Shown here: piece after piece, positions 14,243-22,402 of the stretch
Position numbering within the stretch: position 1 is the first letter of the stretch
Layout: every line of letters starts with the position of its first letter
Assembly (NCBI GenBank): GCA_001557035.1
Contig: LSKJ01000155.1
Location: forward strand, 1-22,402
Length of the DNA stretch: 22,402 nt
Reading direction: 5' to 3'
Source of the DNA: Rhodospirillaceae bacterium CCH5-H10
Lineage (GTDB): Bacteria; Pseudomonadota; Alphaproteobacteria; Reyranellales; Reyranellaceae
Made by a program: the position numbers and the translations under genes
Notes under the pieces: generated by a model
What the model was told of the DNA's origin: nothing
Databases searched by the model: none
Seen by the model: only the letters and a program-made list of their open reading frames with translations

Positions 14243-14956
14243 ATGCTGTTCGATCTCCATTCCCTCGCCGACACCGGTCTGCGGCTCGGCATCGCCCTGT
14301 TGCTGGGTTCGGCCATCGGGTTCGAGCGCCAATGGAACCAGAAGATGGCCGGCCTGCGCACTAATGCGCTGGTCGCCCTGGGTGCTTCGGGTTTCGTGGC
14401 CTTCTCCGGGCTGGTCGGCGCAGGCGATCCGACCCGGGTCGCCGCGCAGGTCGTGACCGGCATCGGTTTCCTCGGCGCGGGCGTCATCCTGCGCGAAGGC
14501 GTCAACGTGCACGGGCTCAATACGGCCGCGACCCTGTGGTGTTCGGCCATGGTCGGCACGATGGCCGGGTCGGGCCATGCCGCTCCCGCGCTGCTGGCGG
14601 CGGCGATGGTGGTGGCGACCAACCTGCTGCTGCGGCCGCTGGTGCGGCGCATGAACACCCGGCTCCTGACCTCGACGGATGTCGAGGGTCACTACACGGT
14701 GGAGGTCGTCTGCAAGGGCGCCGAGGAGGCGCACATGCGCTCGCTCCTGCTGCATGCGCTCTCGCAGGCCGGCCTCGGCCTGCGCCGCCTCGACAGCGAG
14801 GACATTCCCGACACTTCCAAGGTGACGGTCACCGCCCAGGCGGTCGCCTCGAAGCGCAACGACACCGCGCTCGAGCAGATCGTCGGCCGACTCAGCCTCG
14901 AACCCAACGTATCCGCCGCGACCTGGCAGATCGATCGCGCCATCCCGGAGTCGTGA
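14243..14956 (+). CDS. MgtC/SapB-family membrane protein
   Basis: A 237-residue inner-membrane protein. The N-terminal half contains about four membrane helices with the family signatures GSAIGFERQW (22-31), AGLRTNALVALGA (36-48) and TGIGFLGAGVILREG. The C-terminal cytoplasmic part, from about residue 150, has an ACT-like pattern. MgtC proteins are associated with survival at low magnesium and in Salmonella inhibit the F1Fo ATP synthase; the role in free-living bacteria is less clear. The gap from the NTF2-like gene is 66 bases. I see no magnesium riboswitch or leader peptide in it. Confidence 0.92.
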   Translation: MLFDLHSLADTGLRLGIALLLGSAIGFERQWNQKMAGLRTNALVALGASGFVAFSGLVGAGDPTRVAAQVVTGIGFLGAGVILREGVNVHGLNTAATLWCSAMVGTMAGSGHAAPALLAAAMVVATNLLLRPLVRRMNTRLLTSTDVEGHYTVEVVCKGAEEAHMRSLLLHALSQAGLGLRRLDSEDIPDTSKVTVTAQAVASKRNDTALEQIVGRLSLEPNVSAATWQIDRAIPES

Positions 14957-15015
14957 TTGTCATTCTGAAGACGTCAGGGTTCGCCAGGGATGAAGCAAAG
15001 TTTCATTACGCCACC

Positions 15016-15090
15016 GGTGTCATCCCGAGCGTAGCGAGGAATCCTTGACTGCTTCAGCATGAGGTCCCTCGCTCCGCTCGCGATGACACC
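15016..15090. repeat. Intergenic inverted repeat between convergent genes (second family)
   Basis: GGTGTCATCCCGAGCG-type left arm (15016-15045) and right arm (15061-15090) match as inverted repeats at 22 of the outer 24 positions. The core GAGCGTAGCGAGGA differs from the repeats at 70 and 6581, so it is a different or diverged family. It lies between the convergent MgtC-family and CoA-transferase genes, a position suited to a bidirectional terminator. Confidence 0.7.
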
Positions 15091-15116
15091 ATTGTTTGAA
15101 GTGTCGCTTCGAGCTG

Positions 15117-16328
15117 TCAGCCGATCGCGCCCGACTCTCTGAGCCGGCCGATCTCGGCGGCGCTGTAGCCCAGTTCGCCCAGGATCTCGTCCGTGTGCGC
15201 GCCGTGTCCCGGTCCGGGACCGGGCGTCACCGGTTCGGGTGCGAACGACATTCGGATGGGCGCGGAGATCGTGCGCGGCATGTCCTCTTGGCTTGTGTCC
15301 ACGACCGCGCCGTTGGCGACGGCCTGCTCGTCGTCGGGAACGTCGCGCAGGATGCCCAGCAGGCCGAAGGTGATCTCGTGGCGGCGCAGGCGTTCCTTCC
15401 ACTCGGGCCACGGCCGTCCCGCGAACACCGGATCTAGGATCGCGGCGAGGTCGGGAGCGTGCGCCCGCCGCTTCTCCGTCGTCTCGAAGCGCGGATCATC
15501 CATCAGGTCGGTGCGCTCGATCGCCTGGCAGAGTTCGGGCCAGAGCTTGTCCTCGCGCACGATGGTGAGCTGGATCCAGCGCCCGTCGGAGGTCCGGTAC
15601 TGGTTGGCGAGCGCGCTGCGTGGCTTGGTGCGCGGCGGCCGCGGCGCGACGAACGAGCCGAGCAGGGCGCCCTGCGCCAGGATGGCGTTGGACCACAGGC
15701 CGCTCGCATGCAGCGACGTGCCGACCTCGCTACCCTCCCCGGTGCGCTCGCGATGCAGCAGGGCCATCGAGATGGCGGCGAACAGGTTCATGCCGGCCAT
15801 CTGGTCGCCCTGCGCCGGCAGCGAGAAGGCCGGCGGCCCGCCTTCGTAGGTCAGCCCGTCGAGCAGGCCGGAGCGGGCGAAGAAGGCGGTCGAGTCGAAG
15901 CCGGGTTGCTCGGCATCGGGTCCGGCCTCGCCGTAGCCGGTCATCGAGGCGTAGATCAGCCGCGGGTTGAGCGGCGCCACGTCGGCGTAGCGCATCCGCA
16001 GCCGTGCGCGGACCTTCAGCGGGAAGTTCACCACCATGACGTCGGCGGTCTTCACCAGCCGGTCGAAGGCGGCGCGGCCTTCGGGGTTCTTCAGGTCGAG
16101 CACCACCGAGCGCTTGTTGCGGTTGGTCATGTGCCAGCAGAAATTGACCGGATGCTGCGGGATCGAATGGGCCTGTCCCAGCTTGCGCTGCGGGTCGCCT
16201 TCGCCCGGCGGCTCGATCTTGATGACCTCGGCGCCGTAGTCGCCCATCACCGTCGTGGCCACCGGACCGGCGATGAAGCTCGCGAGGTCGAGGACCCGGA
16301 GGCCCTGCAGCGGCAATTGTCCGCTCAT
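15117..16328 (-). CDS. CaiB/BaiF-type (family III) CoA-transferase
   Basis: A 403-residue enzyme that moves CoA between carboxylic acids. The N-terminus LQGLRVLDLASFIAGPVA and GDYGAEVIKIEPPGEGD are family hallmarks. The RNKRSVVLDLKNPEGR segment follows. The catalytic aspartate, which forms an acyl anhydride with the substrate, is probably Asp145 in PGFDSTAFFARSG. Length is normal for the family. The substrate pair cannot be predicted. The gene is divergent from the SGNH-like gene across 60 bases, and its ATG at 16328 has AAGGGA about 8 bases upstream. Nearby CoA-ligase and transporter genes suggest a shared theme of organic acid catabolism, but it lies on the other strand. Confidence 0.92.
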   Translation of the reverse strand: MSGQLPLQGLRVLDLASFIAGPVATTVMGDYGAEVIKIEPPGEGDPQRKLGQAHSIPQHPVNFCWHMTNRNKRSVVLDLKNPEGRAAFDRLVKTADVMVVNFPLKVRARLRMRYADVAPLNPRLIYASMTGYGEAGPDAEQPGFDSTAFFARSGLLDGLTYEGGPPAFSLPAQGDQMAGMNLFAAISMALLHRERTGEGSEVGTSLHASGLWSNAILAQGALLGSFVAPRPPRTKPRSALANQYRTSDGRWIQLTIVREDKLWPELCQAIERTDLMDDPRFETTEKRRAHAPDLAAILDPVFAGRPWPEWKERLRRHEITFGLLGILRDVPDDEQAVANGAVVDTSQEDMPRTISAPIRMSFAPEPVTPGPGPGHGAHTDEILGELGYSAAEIGRLRESGAIG

Positions 16329-16388
16329 TGAGTTTTCCCTTTCGAACGCCTACACCCCAGCCTATCCGGGGAGAACGGCATCAGGTCA

Positions 16389-17558
16389 ATGGCCGGCAGG
16401 TTTCGCAATTTCTGGCTCTCGGGCGCTTTTCTGCTGGTGATCCTCGCGATCGGACTCGCGTTGCGCTCCGCCCTATGGGCCTGCGTGGCCGCCGCCGTGA
16501 TGGGTGTGGCGGGCGTCGTCCTGTTCCGCGGCAACCGCTGGCGCAGCGGCGCGCTGCTCACGACGGCGCTGGCGCTGAGCCTCGTGGCGCTCGACCTGTT
16601 CGCCGGCTTCCTGTCGCCCAAGGCGGTGAACGTGGGCGTGGTGACGCGCACCATCCCGCAATGGTGGCCGCCGCCGGACCCGATCCTCGGGTTCCGGCCG
16701 AAGCCCGACAGCGAAGTGATCGCCACCGCCACCTGGGGCGACGAGCTGGTCTATCGCCAGACCTACCATTTCGATTCCGTCGCGGCACGGGTGACACCGC
16801 CTGCGTCGCCTGCGTCCGATACCTATCTGTTCATCGGCGATTCGTTCATCTTCGGGCAGGGTCTGGCCGACGATCAGACGGTGGCGTCCCAGTTCACCAG
16901 GTTGAACACGCCGGCCGCGCGCACCGTCAATTTCGGCGTTCCCGGCTACGGCCCCAATCATCTCGTCCGGGCCTTCGAGGCGGGTCTCTTCGACCGCTAC
17001 AGGGATCAGAAGGTGAAAGCCGTGGTGACCTGGATCATCCCGGCCCATCTCCAGCGCGTGACCGGCGACGGCTCCTGGCTCGGCTCCTCGCCGCGCTATG
17101 TCCTCGACGACGGCAAGCTGCGCTTCACCGGTACGTTCAACGAGCATCGCTGGCGCGATCCGCTGGCGGGGCTGCACTATTTCCTGGGCGAGCACTTCGC
17201 GTTCATCGAGGCGATCGGCCAGAAGCAGCGTCAGGAGGAGCAGATCGAGCTGTTCCTGGCGATGATGGCGAAGCTGCAGGCGGAGGCCCGCGCGAAGTTC
17301 AACGCCCCACTCGTCATCATCTATTCCTGGCCCGACGAGAGCACGCAGAACCGCTACGGCGATTCCAAGGTCGAGCAGCCGTTGCTGGTGGCGACGCTGG
17401 TGAAGCTGCGCCAACTCGGCGCGCCGATGCTGAGCGTCGCCGATGCGACACAGGGCGAGACGGCCGCGCGGCTGATGATCCCGCACGACGGACACCCTTC
17501 GGCGTTCAGCACCGAGCGCATCGCCATCGCACTGAAGAAACTGCTCGACGCACGCTGA
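16389..17558 (+). CDS. Membrane-anchored SGNH/GDSL-like hydrolase or acyltransferase
   Basis: A 389-residue protein. Three membrane helices lie at about residues 8-25, 28-46 and 55-73, followed by an extracytoplasmic domain with SGNH-fold motifs. Block I is FIGDSFIFGQG with Ser152; a glycine/asparagine block is NFGVPGYGPNH (Asn190); and the C-terminal block is HDGHPSAFS with Asp367 and His369. This matches the Ser-His-Asp arrangement of SGNH enzymes that deacylate or acetylate glycans and esters. The substrate is unknown. The ATG at 16389 follows AGG at a short distance. A hairpin of four C-G pairs lies in the divergent gap at about 16354-16370. Confidence 0.78.
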   Translation: MAGRFRNFWLSGAFLLVILAIGLALRSALWACVAAAVMGVAGVVLFRGNRWRSGALLTTALALSLVALDLFAGFLSPKAVNVGVVTRTIPQWWPPPDPILGFRPKPDSEVIATATWGDELVYRQTYHFDSVAARVTPPASPASDTYLFIGDSFIFGQGLADDQTVASQFTRLNTPAARTVNFGVPGYGPNHLVRAFEAGLFDRYRDQKVKAVVTWIIPAHLQRVTGDGSWLGSSPRYVLDDGKLRFTGTFNEHRWRDPLAGLHYFLGEHFAFIEAIGQKQRQEEQIELFLAMMAKLQAEARAKFNAPLVIIYSWPDESTQNRYGDSKVEQPLLVATLVKLRQLGAPMLSVADATQGETAARLMIPHDGHPSAFSTERIAIALKKLLDAR

Positions 17559-17673
17559 TCTCTCGTCCCGTCGCCGGGCCGTTGTGTTTCATTTGACAGT
17601 TCGCCTGCAAACCCGGCAGCTTGTCGGCAACAGGATCGTCCGCACGAACGGATGACCGGGGAAGCGTCTTTGC

Positions 17674-17679
17674 GGGAGG
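17674..17679 (+). promoter_or_regulatory. Ribosome binding site that decides the ligase start
   Basis: GGGAGG at 17674-17679 touches the ATG at 17680, which is too close for normal initiation. It sits 9 bases before an in-frame GTG at 17689. This favours GTG 17689 as the start of the ligase. Confidence 0.55.
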
Positions 17680-17688
17680 ATGGACAGG

Positions 17689-19503
17689 GTGAGCCATGTG
17701 GCGCCCATGCGCGCGCTCAACCGGCCGACGCCATCGGTATGCGTCGAGCGACGCGCTGACGGCACACTGATCCTGTCTGCCGGCCGGTCGCTGCCGGCCG
17801 ATCTGCCGCTCGTCATCGACTGGCTGGAGCGGGCGGCGATGCGCCGGCCCGACGTCACGTTTCTCGCCGAGCGTCGCGGCCCGGATCGCGCCTGGCAGCG
17901 CCTGACCTATGCCGAGGCCTGGGCCAGGACCGGCGCCGTCGCCTCGTGGCTGATCGCGCAGGGCTTCGGTCCCGCGGGCAAGCCGGTCGCGATCCTGTCG
18001 GACAACAGTCTCGAGAACGCGCACTTCCTGTTCGGCGCGCTGCGCGCGGGCGTGCTGGTGGCGCCGATCTCGCCGAATTACTCGCTGGCCGGCGACTTCG
18101 CCCGCTTCGATCATGCGCTGGGCATCGTCGAGCCGGGGCTCGTCTTTGCGCAGGACTCGAAGACTTACGCCGCGGCGCTCGACCGCGCCGAACGGACCGG
18201 CGCCCGCGTGGTCACGGTGGATGGCGGGCGCGGCCTCGCTTTCGGTGCGCTCGCGGCCTGTTCGGTGGATGCCGCCGTCGCCGAACGGCGCCAGCGCATC
18301 ACGGCCGATACGCCGGCCAAGATCCTGTTCACCTCTGGCTCCACGGGTATGGCCAAGGGCGTACTGAACACCCACGGCAACCTCACCGCCGGGGCCGAGA
18401 TGATCCGCGCGGTGGGCGAACCGCTCGACGACAGCCGCATCGCCGTGTCGCTCGACTGGCTGCCCTGGCACCACACCTGGGGCGGCAACGCCAACCTGAA
18501 CAGCATCATCCGCGTCGCGGGTTCGCTCTACATCGACGGCGGCCGGCCGGTCGCGGGCCGCTTCCAGGAGACCCTGGAGAATCTGCGCGAGCTGTCGCCC
18601 TCGGGCTTCGGCACCGTGCCGGCCGCCTATCCGATGCTGCTCGAAGCGCTGGAACGCGACGCCGACCTGCGCGCCAGGTTCTTCAGGAACATGCGCGGCC
18701 TCGGCTATGGCGGCGCGCTGCTGCCGCAGGAGAGCTTCGACCGTCTGCAGAGTGCCGCGACCGAACAGCTGGGCGAGCGCCTGCCGTTCGGCTGCGGCTG
18801 GGGCATGACCGAGACGACCAGCACCGGGCTGATGGTCTACTGGAACGTCGATCGTGCGGGCCTTCTCGGCCTGCCGCAGCCGGGCATGGTGGCCAAGCTG
18901 GTGCCGGCGGGCGACCGTTACGAGTTGCGCGTGAAGGGCCCGAACGTCATGCCGGGCTATTACCGCAACGAGGCGGCCAACCGCGCGGCCTTCGACGAGG
19001 ACGGTTTCTTCAGGACCGGCGATGCCGCGCGCTGGGTCGACGAGGACCGGCCCGAGGCCGGCATCCAGTTCGCCGGACGACTCTCGGAGGAGTTCAAGCT
19101 GGCGTCGGGCACGTGGGTCCGCGCCACCACCCTGCGCACGCAGCTGATCGATGCGCTGCAGCCCTATGTGCGAGACCTCGTCATCGCCGCGCCCGACCGA
19201 CCGTATCTCGGCGCGCTCGTATGGCTCGACGCGGCGGCCTGCGCCGAAGCGGGGGGCGCTGACGTCTGGCGACCGGCGCTCGGCCGCCTGCTCGCCGCTT
19301 TCAACGGACGGCCCGGCGGATCAAGCACGCGGGTGCTGCGCGTGCTGCCGCTCCGGGAGCCGCCGTCCGTGGCCGAGGGTGAAGTGACCGACAAGCGTTC
19401 GATCAATGGTCGGCGCGTGCTCGAAAGACGCTCTGGAGACGTAGCGCGGCTCTATGCCGAAGCAATCGATCCGGACTTGATTGTCGCGGGAGGTACTCGC
19501 TGA
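17689..19503 (+). CDS. fcs: Feruloyl-CoA synthase-like acyl-CoA ligase (AMP-forming)
   Basis: About 604 residues. It adenylates a carboxylic acid and transfers it to CoA; the closest family by pattern is feruloyl-CoA synthase, which activates ferulate and related hydroxycinnamates. The P-loop is LFTSGSTGMAKGV (about residues 213-225), preceded by the DTPAK segment. The substrate region has SLDWLPWHHTWGGN, which resembles the LDWLPWNHTFGGN typical of this family. Later motifs are YGGALLP, GWGMTETTS, GYYRNEAA, FRTGDAARW and GRLSEEFKLASGTWV. The C-terminus EVTDKRSINGRRVLERR supplies the conserved lysine region. GTG 17689 is preferred over ATG 17680 on ribosome-binding-site spacing. The stop overlaps the next gene's ATG (TGATG), so ligase and permease are translationally coupled. 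A different aryl or acyl acid is possible. Confidence 0.85.
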   Translation: MSHVAPMRALNRPTPSVCVERRADGTLILSAGRSLPADLPLVIDWLERAAMRRPDVTFLAERRGPDRAWQRLTYAEAWARTGAVASWLIAQGFGPAGKPVAILSDNSLENAHFLFGALRAGVLVAPISPNYSLAGDFARFDHALGIVEPGLVFAQDSKTYAAALDRAERTGARVVTVDGGRGLAFGALAACSVDAAVAERRQRITADTPAKILFTSGSTGMAKGVLNTHGNLTAGAEMIRAVGEPLDDSRIAVSLDWLPWHHTWGGNANLNSIIRVAGSLYIDGGRPVAGRFQETLENLRELSPSGFGTVPAAYPMLLEALERDADLRARFFRNMRGLGYGGALLPQESFDRLQSAATEQLGERLPFGCGWGMTETTSTGLMVYWNVDRAGLLGLPQPGMVAKLVPAGDRYELRVKGPNVMPGYYRNEAANRAAFDEDGFFRTGDAARWVDEDRPEAGIQFAGRLSEEFKLASGTWVRATTLRTQLIDALQPYVRDLVIAAPDRPYLGALVWLDAAACAEAGGADVWRPALGRLLAAFNGRPGGSSTRVLRVLPLREPPSVAEGEVTDKRSINGRRVLERRSGDVARLYAEAIDPDLIVAGGTR

Positions 19504-20459
19504 TGCATGCCTACATCATCCGGCGGGTGCTGGCGCTGATCCCGACCCTTATCTTCGCCAGCCTGATCGTCTTCGTCACGGTGCGGCTGATCCCGGGCGA
19601 TGTGATCGACATGATGCTGTCCACCAACGACATCGGTGCCGACAAGAAGAGCCGCGAACAGCTCCAGGCGGCGCTCGGCCTCGACCAGCCCGTCTACTTT
19701 CAATATTTCCGCTGGATCGGCGCCCTGCTGTTCGAGGGTAGCCTGGGCAAGTCCCTGTGGCAGAACACTTCGGTGATGGAGGACATTCTCCACCGCCTGC
19801 CGCTCACTTTCGAGCTCGGCCTGATGGCCATGATCGTGGCGTTGATCGTCGGCATTCCCATCGGCGTCTACTCCGCCGTCGCCCAGGATACCCTCGGTGA
19901 CTACATCACGCGTTCGTTCGCCATCCTCGCCCTGGCGCTGCCTGGCTTCTGGGTCGGCACCCTCGTCATGGTCTTTCCATCGATCTGGTGGGGCTGGTCG
20001 CCCGATGTGAAGCTGACGCCCTTCACCGAGGATCCGCTGCGCCAGATGGGGCAAATGCTTATTCCGGCACTGATCCTCGGCAAGGCCTTCTCCGCCGTCG
20101 TGATGCGTCTCACGCGCACCATGATGCTCGAGGTGATGCGCCAGGACTACATCCGCACGGCACTCGCCAAGGGACTGGCGACCCGCACGACGATCCTGCG
20201 CCATGCGCTGCGCAACGCGCTGATCCCGGTGGTCACCCTGGTGGGCCTGCAGGCGCCCGTGCTGTTCGGTGGCGCGGTCATCCTGGAACAGATTTTCGTC
20301 ATTCCGGGCATGGGCCTGCTGCTTCTGGAGGCCGTCAGTCAGCGCGACTATCCGATCATTACCGGCGTGTTCCTGATCGTCGGCGTCGCCGTCGTCTTCA
20401 TCAATCTGCTGGTCGACCTGAGCTACGGGCTGCTTGATCCCAAGGTGAGGTACCGCTGA
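19503..20459 (+). CDS. ABC transporter permease, DppB/OppB type
   Basis: A 318-residue inner-membrane permease. It begins with the typical MHAYIIRRVLALIPTLIFAS first helix, followed by RLIPGD and the conserved LGLDQPVYFQYFRW segment ahead of the membrane domain. The ATPase-docking EAA loop is YIRTALAKGLATRTTILRHA. The family normally imports peptides, nickel or other small organic molecules together with a DppC-type partner. Both junctions are TGATG overlaps: with the ligase stop upstream and with the next permease downstream. Confidence 0.94.
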   Translation: MHAYIIRRVLALIPTLIFASLIVFVTVRLIPGDVIDMMLSTNDIGADKKSREQLQAALGLDQPVYFQYFRWIGALLFEGSLGKSLWQNTSVMEDILHRLPLTFELGLMAMIVALIVGIPIGVYSAVAQDTLGDYITRSFAILALALPGFWVGTLVMVFPSIWWGWSPDVKLTPFTEDPLRQMGQMLIPALILGKAFSAVVMRLTRTMMLEVMRQDYIRTALAKGLATRTTILRHALRNALIPVVTLVGLQAPVLFGGAVILEQIFVIPGMGLLLLEAVSQRDYPIITGVFLIVGVAVVFINLLVDLSYGLLDPKVRYR

Positions 20460-21355
20460 TGGTCGCGATCGCCGAAGCCGTCCGTCCCTCGCCGCCGTCA
20501 CCTTCGTCGGGCTCCATGCGCTTCATCGCGCGCCTGTTCCGGGACAAGCCGCTCGGGGCATTCGGCTTCGTGATCTGCGTCATCTTCCTGTTCTGCGGTC
20601 TGTTCGCCGATCTGCTGGCACCCTACGGCTACAACCAGATCAGCCCGCTCAACCGGCTGAAGCCGCCGAGCGAGAAATTCTGGCTGGGCACCGACAATCT
20701 CGGCCGCGACATGCTTTCGCGTTGCCTCTATGGGGCGCAACTCTCGGTCATCATCGGCCTTTCGGCGGCAGCGCTCGCGACCGTGGTCTCCGTGTTCATC
20801 GGCATCGTCTCCGGATACATCGGTGGCAAGCTCGACATGGTGATGCAACGCTTCGTCGATGCCTGGATGAGCTTTCCCGATCTCATCATCCTGATCGTGG
20901 TGGTTTCCGTGGTGGGCCCGGGCATGGGGCCGGTGATCGTCATTCTGGGCCTTCTCTACGGCATCGGCGGCAGCCGCATCATTCGCGGTGCCGTACTCTC
21001 GGTGCGCGAGAACGCCTATGTCCATGCCGCGCAGTCGACCGGCGCTTCGCTGCCGCGCATTCTGTGGCGGCACATCCTGCCCAACGTCATGGCGCCGGTG
21101 ATCGTGCTGTTTACGACCCGGGTGGGCGCCGTGATCCTCGCCGAATCCGGCCTCGCCTTCCTCGGGCTCGGCGTGCCGCCACCGGCGCCAACCTGGGGTG
21201 GCATGCTGTCCGGCTCCGGTCGCTCCTTCATGTATCTGGCCCCATGGCTCGCCCTCGCGCCCGGCCTCTGCATCACGATCGTCGTCTATTCCATCAACGT
21301 CTTCGGCGATGCCTTGCGGGATCTGCTCGATCCACGCATGCGCGGCAGCCGGTGA
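20459..21355 (+). CDS. ABC transporter permease, DppC/OppC type
   Basis: A 298-residue permease partner of the preceding gene. The N-terminal helix at about residues 37-57 (GAFGFVICVIFLFCGLFADL) precedes the family motif FWLGTDNLGRDMLSR. The EAA loop is YVHAAQSTGASLPRILWRHILPN, and LAESGLAFLGLGVPPPAPTWGGML is a hallmark of DppC proteins. The C-terminal NVFGDALRDLLDPRMRGSR is also standard. The start overlaps the DppB-type stop by one base. The binding protein gene begins 14 bases after its stop. The ATPase subunits are not in the window and would be expected downstream. Confidence 0.95.
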   Translation: MVAIAEAVRPSPPSPSSGSMRFIARLFRDKPLGAFGFVICVIFLFCGLFADLLAPYGYNQISPLNRLKPPSEKFWLGTDNLGRDMLSRCLYGAQLSVIIGLSAAALATVVSVFIGIVSGYIGGKLDMVMQRFVDAWMSFPDLIILIVVVSVVGPGMGPVIVILGLLYGIGGSRIIRGAVLSVRENAYVHAAQSTGASLPRILWRHILPNVMAPVIVLFTTRVGAVILAESGLAFLGLGVPPPAPTWGGMLSGSGRSFMYLAPWLALAPGLCITIVVYSINVFGDALRDLLDPRMRGSR

Positions 21356-21369
21356 ACAGGGAGGTTTCG

Positions 21370-22402
21370 ATGAGGCAAGTGCGTGGCTTTCTGGTCGGTA
21401 CCGCGTTGTCTCTCGCCCTTGGTGCGGCACCAGCTGCAGCCCAGTCCCCCGAAAAGCCGCAGTATGGTGGCTCGCTCGAGATCGGGACCGTCTATGTGAC
21501 GCTGTCGGCCCTGTCGTTCGACCCCAACGACTGGAACTGGAAGCTGAACCACGACACGGGGCAATACCTGGAGCAGCTCTTTCAGGGCGACTTGTCGAAG
21601 GCGAAGAGCCGCGGCGGGCCGCACGCATTCGTCGCCGATGGTTATCTGCCGTTGGACGCGATCAAGGGCGAGCTGGCGGAAAGCTGGGAGTGGAAGGACA
21701 ATCCGCTCCGGGTCGAGATCAAGTTGCGCAAGGGCGTGATGTTTCCCGACAAGCCCGGAGTCATGAAGAGCCGGGAACTGACGTCCGATGACGTGGCCTA
21801 CAGCTTCAACCGCCTGATCTCCAGCCCCAAGCAACAGAAGGGCTACTTCAACCACGTCGAGAAAGTCGAGACGCCGGACAAGCATACCGTCGTCTTCCAC
21901 ATGAAGCATTTCCACTCCGAATGGGACTATCGCTTTGGCTGGGGTTACTACTCGCCGATCTATGCCAAGGAGATGGTCGACGCCGGCGCCACCAACTGGA
22001 AGAACGCGGTCGGGACAGGCCCCTTCCAGCTCACCGACTATGTCTCCGGAAACTCCAACACCTACACCAGGAATCCGATCTACTGGGGAAGCGAGAAGAT
22101 CGGCGGCCAGGACTACAAGCTGCCGTTCGTCGACAAGATCGTCTATCGCACCATCAAGGACGAGGCGACGTTCATCACCGCGCTGCGCACCGGCAAGCTC
22201 GACATTCTGGAAGCGATCCGCTGGCAGAACGTCGACTCGCTGAAGAAGAGCGTGCCGCAGCTCCAGTGGAATCGCTGGCTCAACATGAGCGGGACTTTCA
22301 TGGCGATGCGCATGGATGTCGACGGCCCCTTCAAGGACCTTCGTGTTCGCCGCGCGCTCAACATGGCGGTCAACAAGGAAGAGATCGTCAAGGCCTACTA
22401 CA
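21370..22402 (+). CDS. ABC transporter solute-binding protein family 5 (partial, runs off the window)
   Basis: At least 344 codons, open to the last base. Translation from the ATG at 21370 gives a Sec-type signal peptide (RGFLVGTALSLALGAAPAAA, cleavage near residue 24), with no lipobox cysteine. The mature part shows family-5 features: YGGSLEIG at the start, a Leu-rich ExLF-type segment (LEQLFQGDL), the pattern SDDVAYSFNRL, and VGTGPFQLTDYVSG followed by RNPIYWG, then PFKDLRVRRALNMAVNKEEIV. These proteins bind oligopeptides, sugars, opines or other compounds for Dpp/Opp permeases. GGGAGG lies 5 bases before the start. About 150-250 more residues are expected beyond the edge. Confidence 0.93.
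   Translation, partial: MRQVRGFLVGTALSLALGAAPAAAQSPEKPQYGGSLEIGTVYVTLSALSFDPNDWNWKLNHDTGQYLEQLFQGDLSKAKSRGGPHAFVADGYLPLDAIKGELAESWEWKDNPLRVEIKLRKGVMFPDKPGVMKSRELTSDDVAYSFNRLISSPKQQKGYFNHVEKVETPDKHTVVFHMKHFHSEWDYRFGWGYYSPIYAKEMVDAGATNWKNAVGTGPFQLTDYVSGNSNTYTRNPIYWGSEKIGGQDYKLPFVDKIVYRTIKDEATFITALRTGKLDILEAIRWQNVDSLKKSVPQLQWNRWLNMSGTFMAMRMDVDGPFKDLRVRRALNMAVNKEEIVKAYY

Noticed and set aside
17593..17622. TTGACA at 17593-17598 upstream of the CoA ligase
   Set aside because: No convincing -10 at the right spacing; it may still be the promoter but the sequence alone does not support it.

Overview
The window is GC-rich, densely coding bacterial DNA with short intergenic gaps. Gene content points to an alphaproteobacterium. 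The supporting features are a HemD / Mic60-like (COG4223) / HemY block with a C-terminal zinc ribbon on HemY, a short type-2 ArgC, an L-2-amino-thiazoline-4-carboxylate hydrolase family protein, and imperfect intergenic inverted repeats with a GCGCAGCGAAGGA-type core. I cannot name a genus from sequence alone; a Reyranella- or Rhodospirillales-like soil organism is only a guess. I see no rRNA, tRNA, CRISPR array, transposase or phage gene, and no gene-free stretch longer than about 300 bases.

Region 1 (1-5118, minus strand) reads ogt, then hemD joined in frame to a mitofilin/Mic60-like gene, then hemY, then a short cobalamin-independent methionine synthase. Gaps are 46, 9 and 16 nt, so it looks like one transcription unit that ends at an inverted repeat (70-155). 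The striking point is that no stop codon separates hemD from the Mic60-like gene, although the Mic60 part has its own ATG and Shine-Dalgarno sequence.

Region 2 (5181-7154) holds two convergent genes: a Tat-exported alpha/beta hydrolase (plus) and an ATC hydrolase family protein (minus). A second copy of the inverted repeat lies between them.

Region 3 (7416-10645, plus) contains argC, a GNAT acetyltransferase and an IlvD/Edd-family dehydratase, probably of the sugar-acid type.

Region 4 (10928-14956, plus) encodes a nitrate/sulfonate/taurine-type ABC importer (binding protein, permease, ATPase). An NTF2-like protein and an MgtC-family membrane protein follow. A large structured repeat separates the binding protein gene from the permease gene.

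Region 5 (15117-22402) has a CaiB/BaiF-type CoA-transferase (minus), divergent from a membrane-anchored SGNH-like protein (plus). Next comes an operon whose genes touch: a feruloyl-CoA-synthase-like ligase, two Dpp/Opp-type permeases and a family-5 solute-binding protein cut by the window edge. The tight coupling suggests uptake of a hydroxycinnamate-like or conjugated acid followed by CoA activation. That reading is inference.
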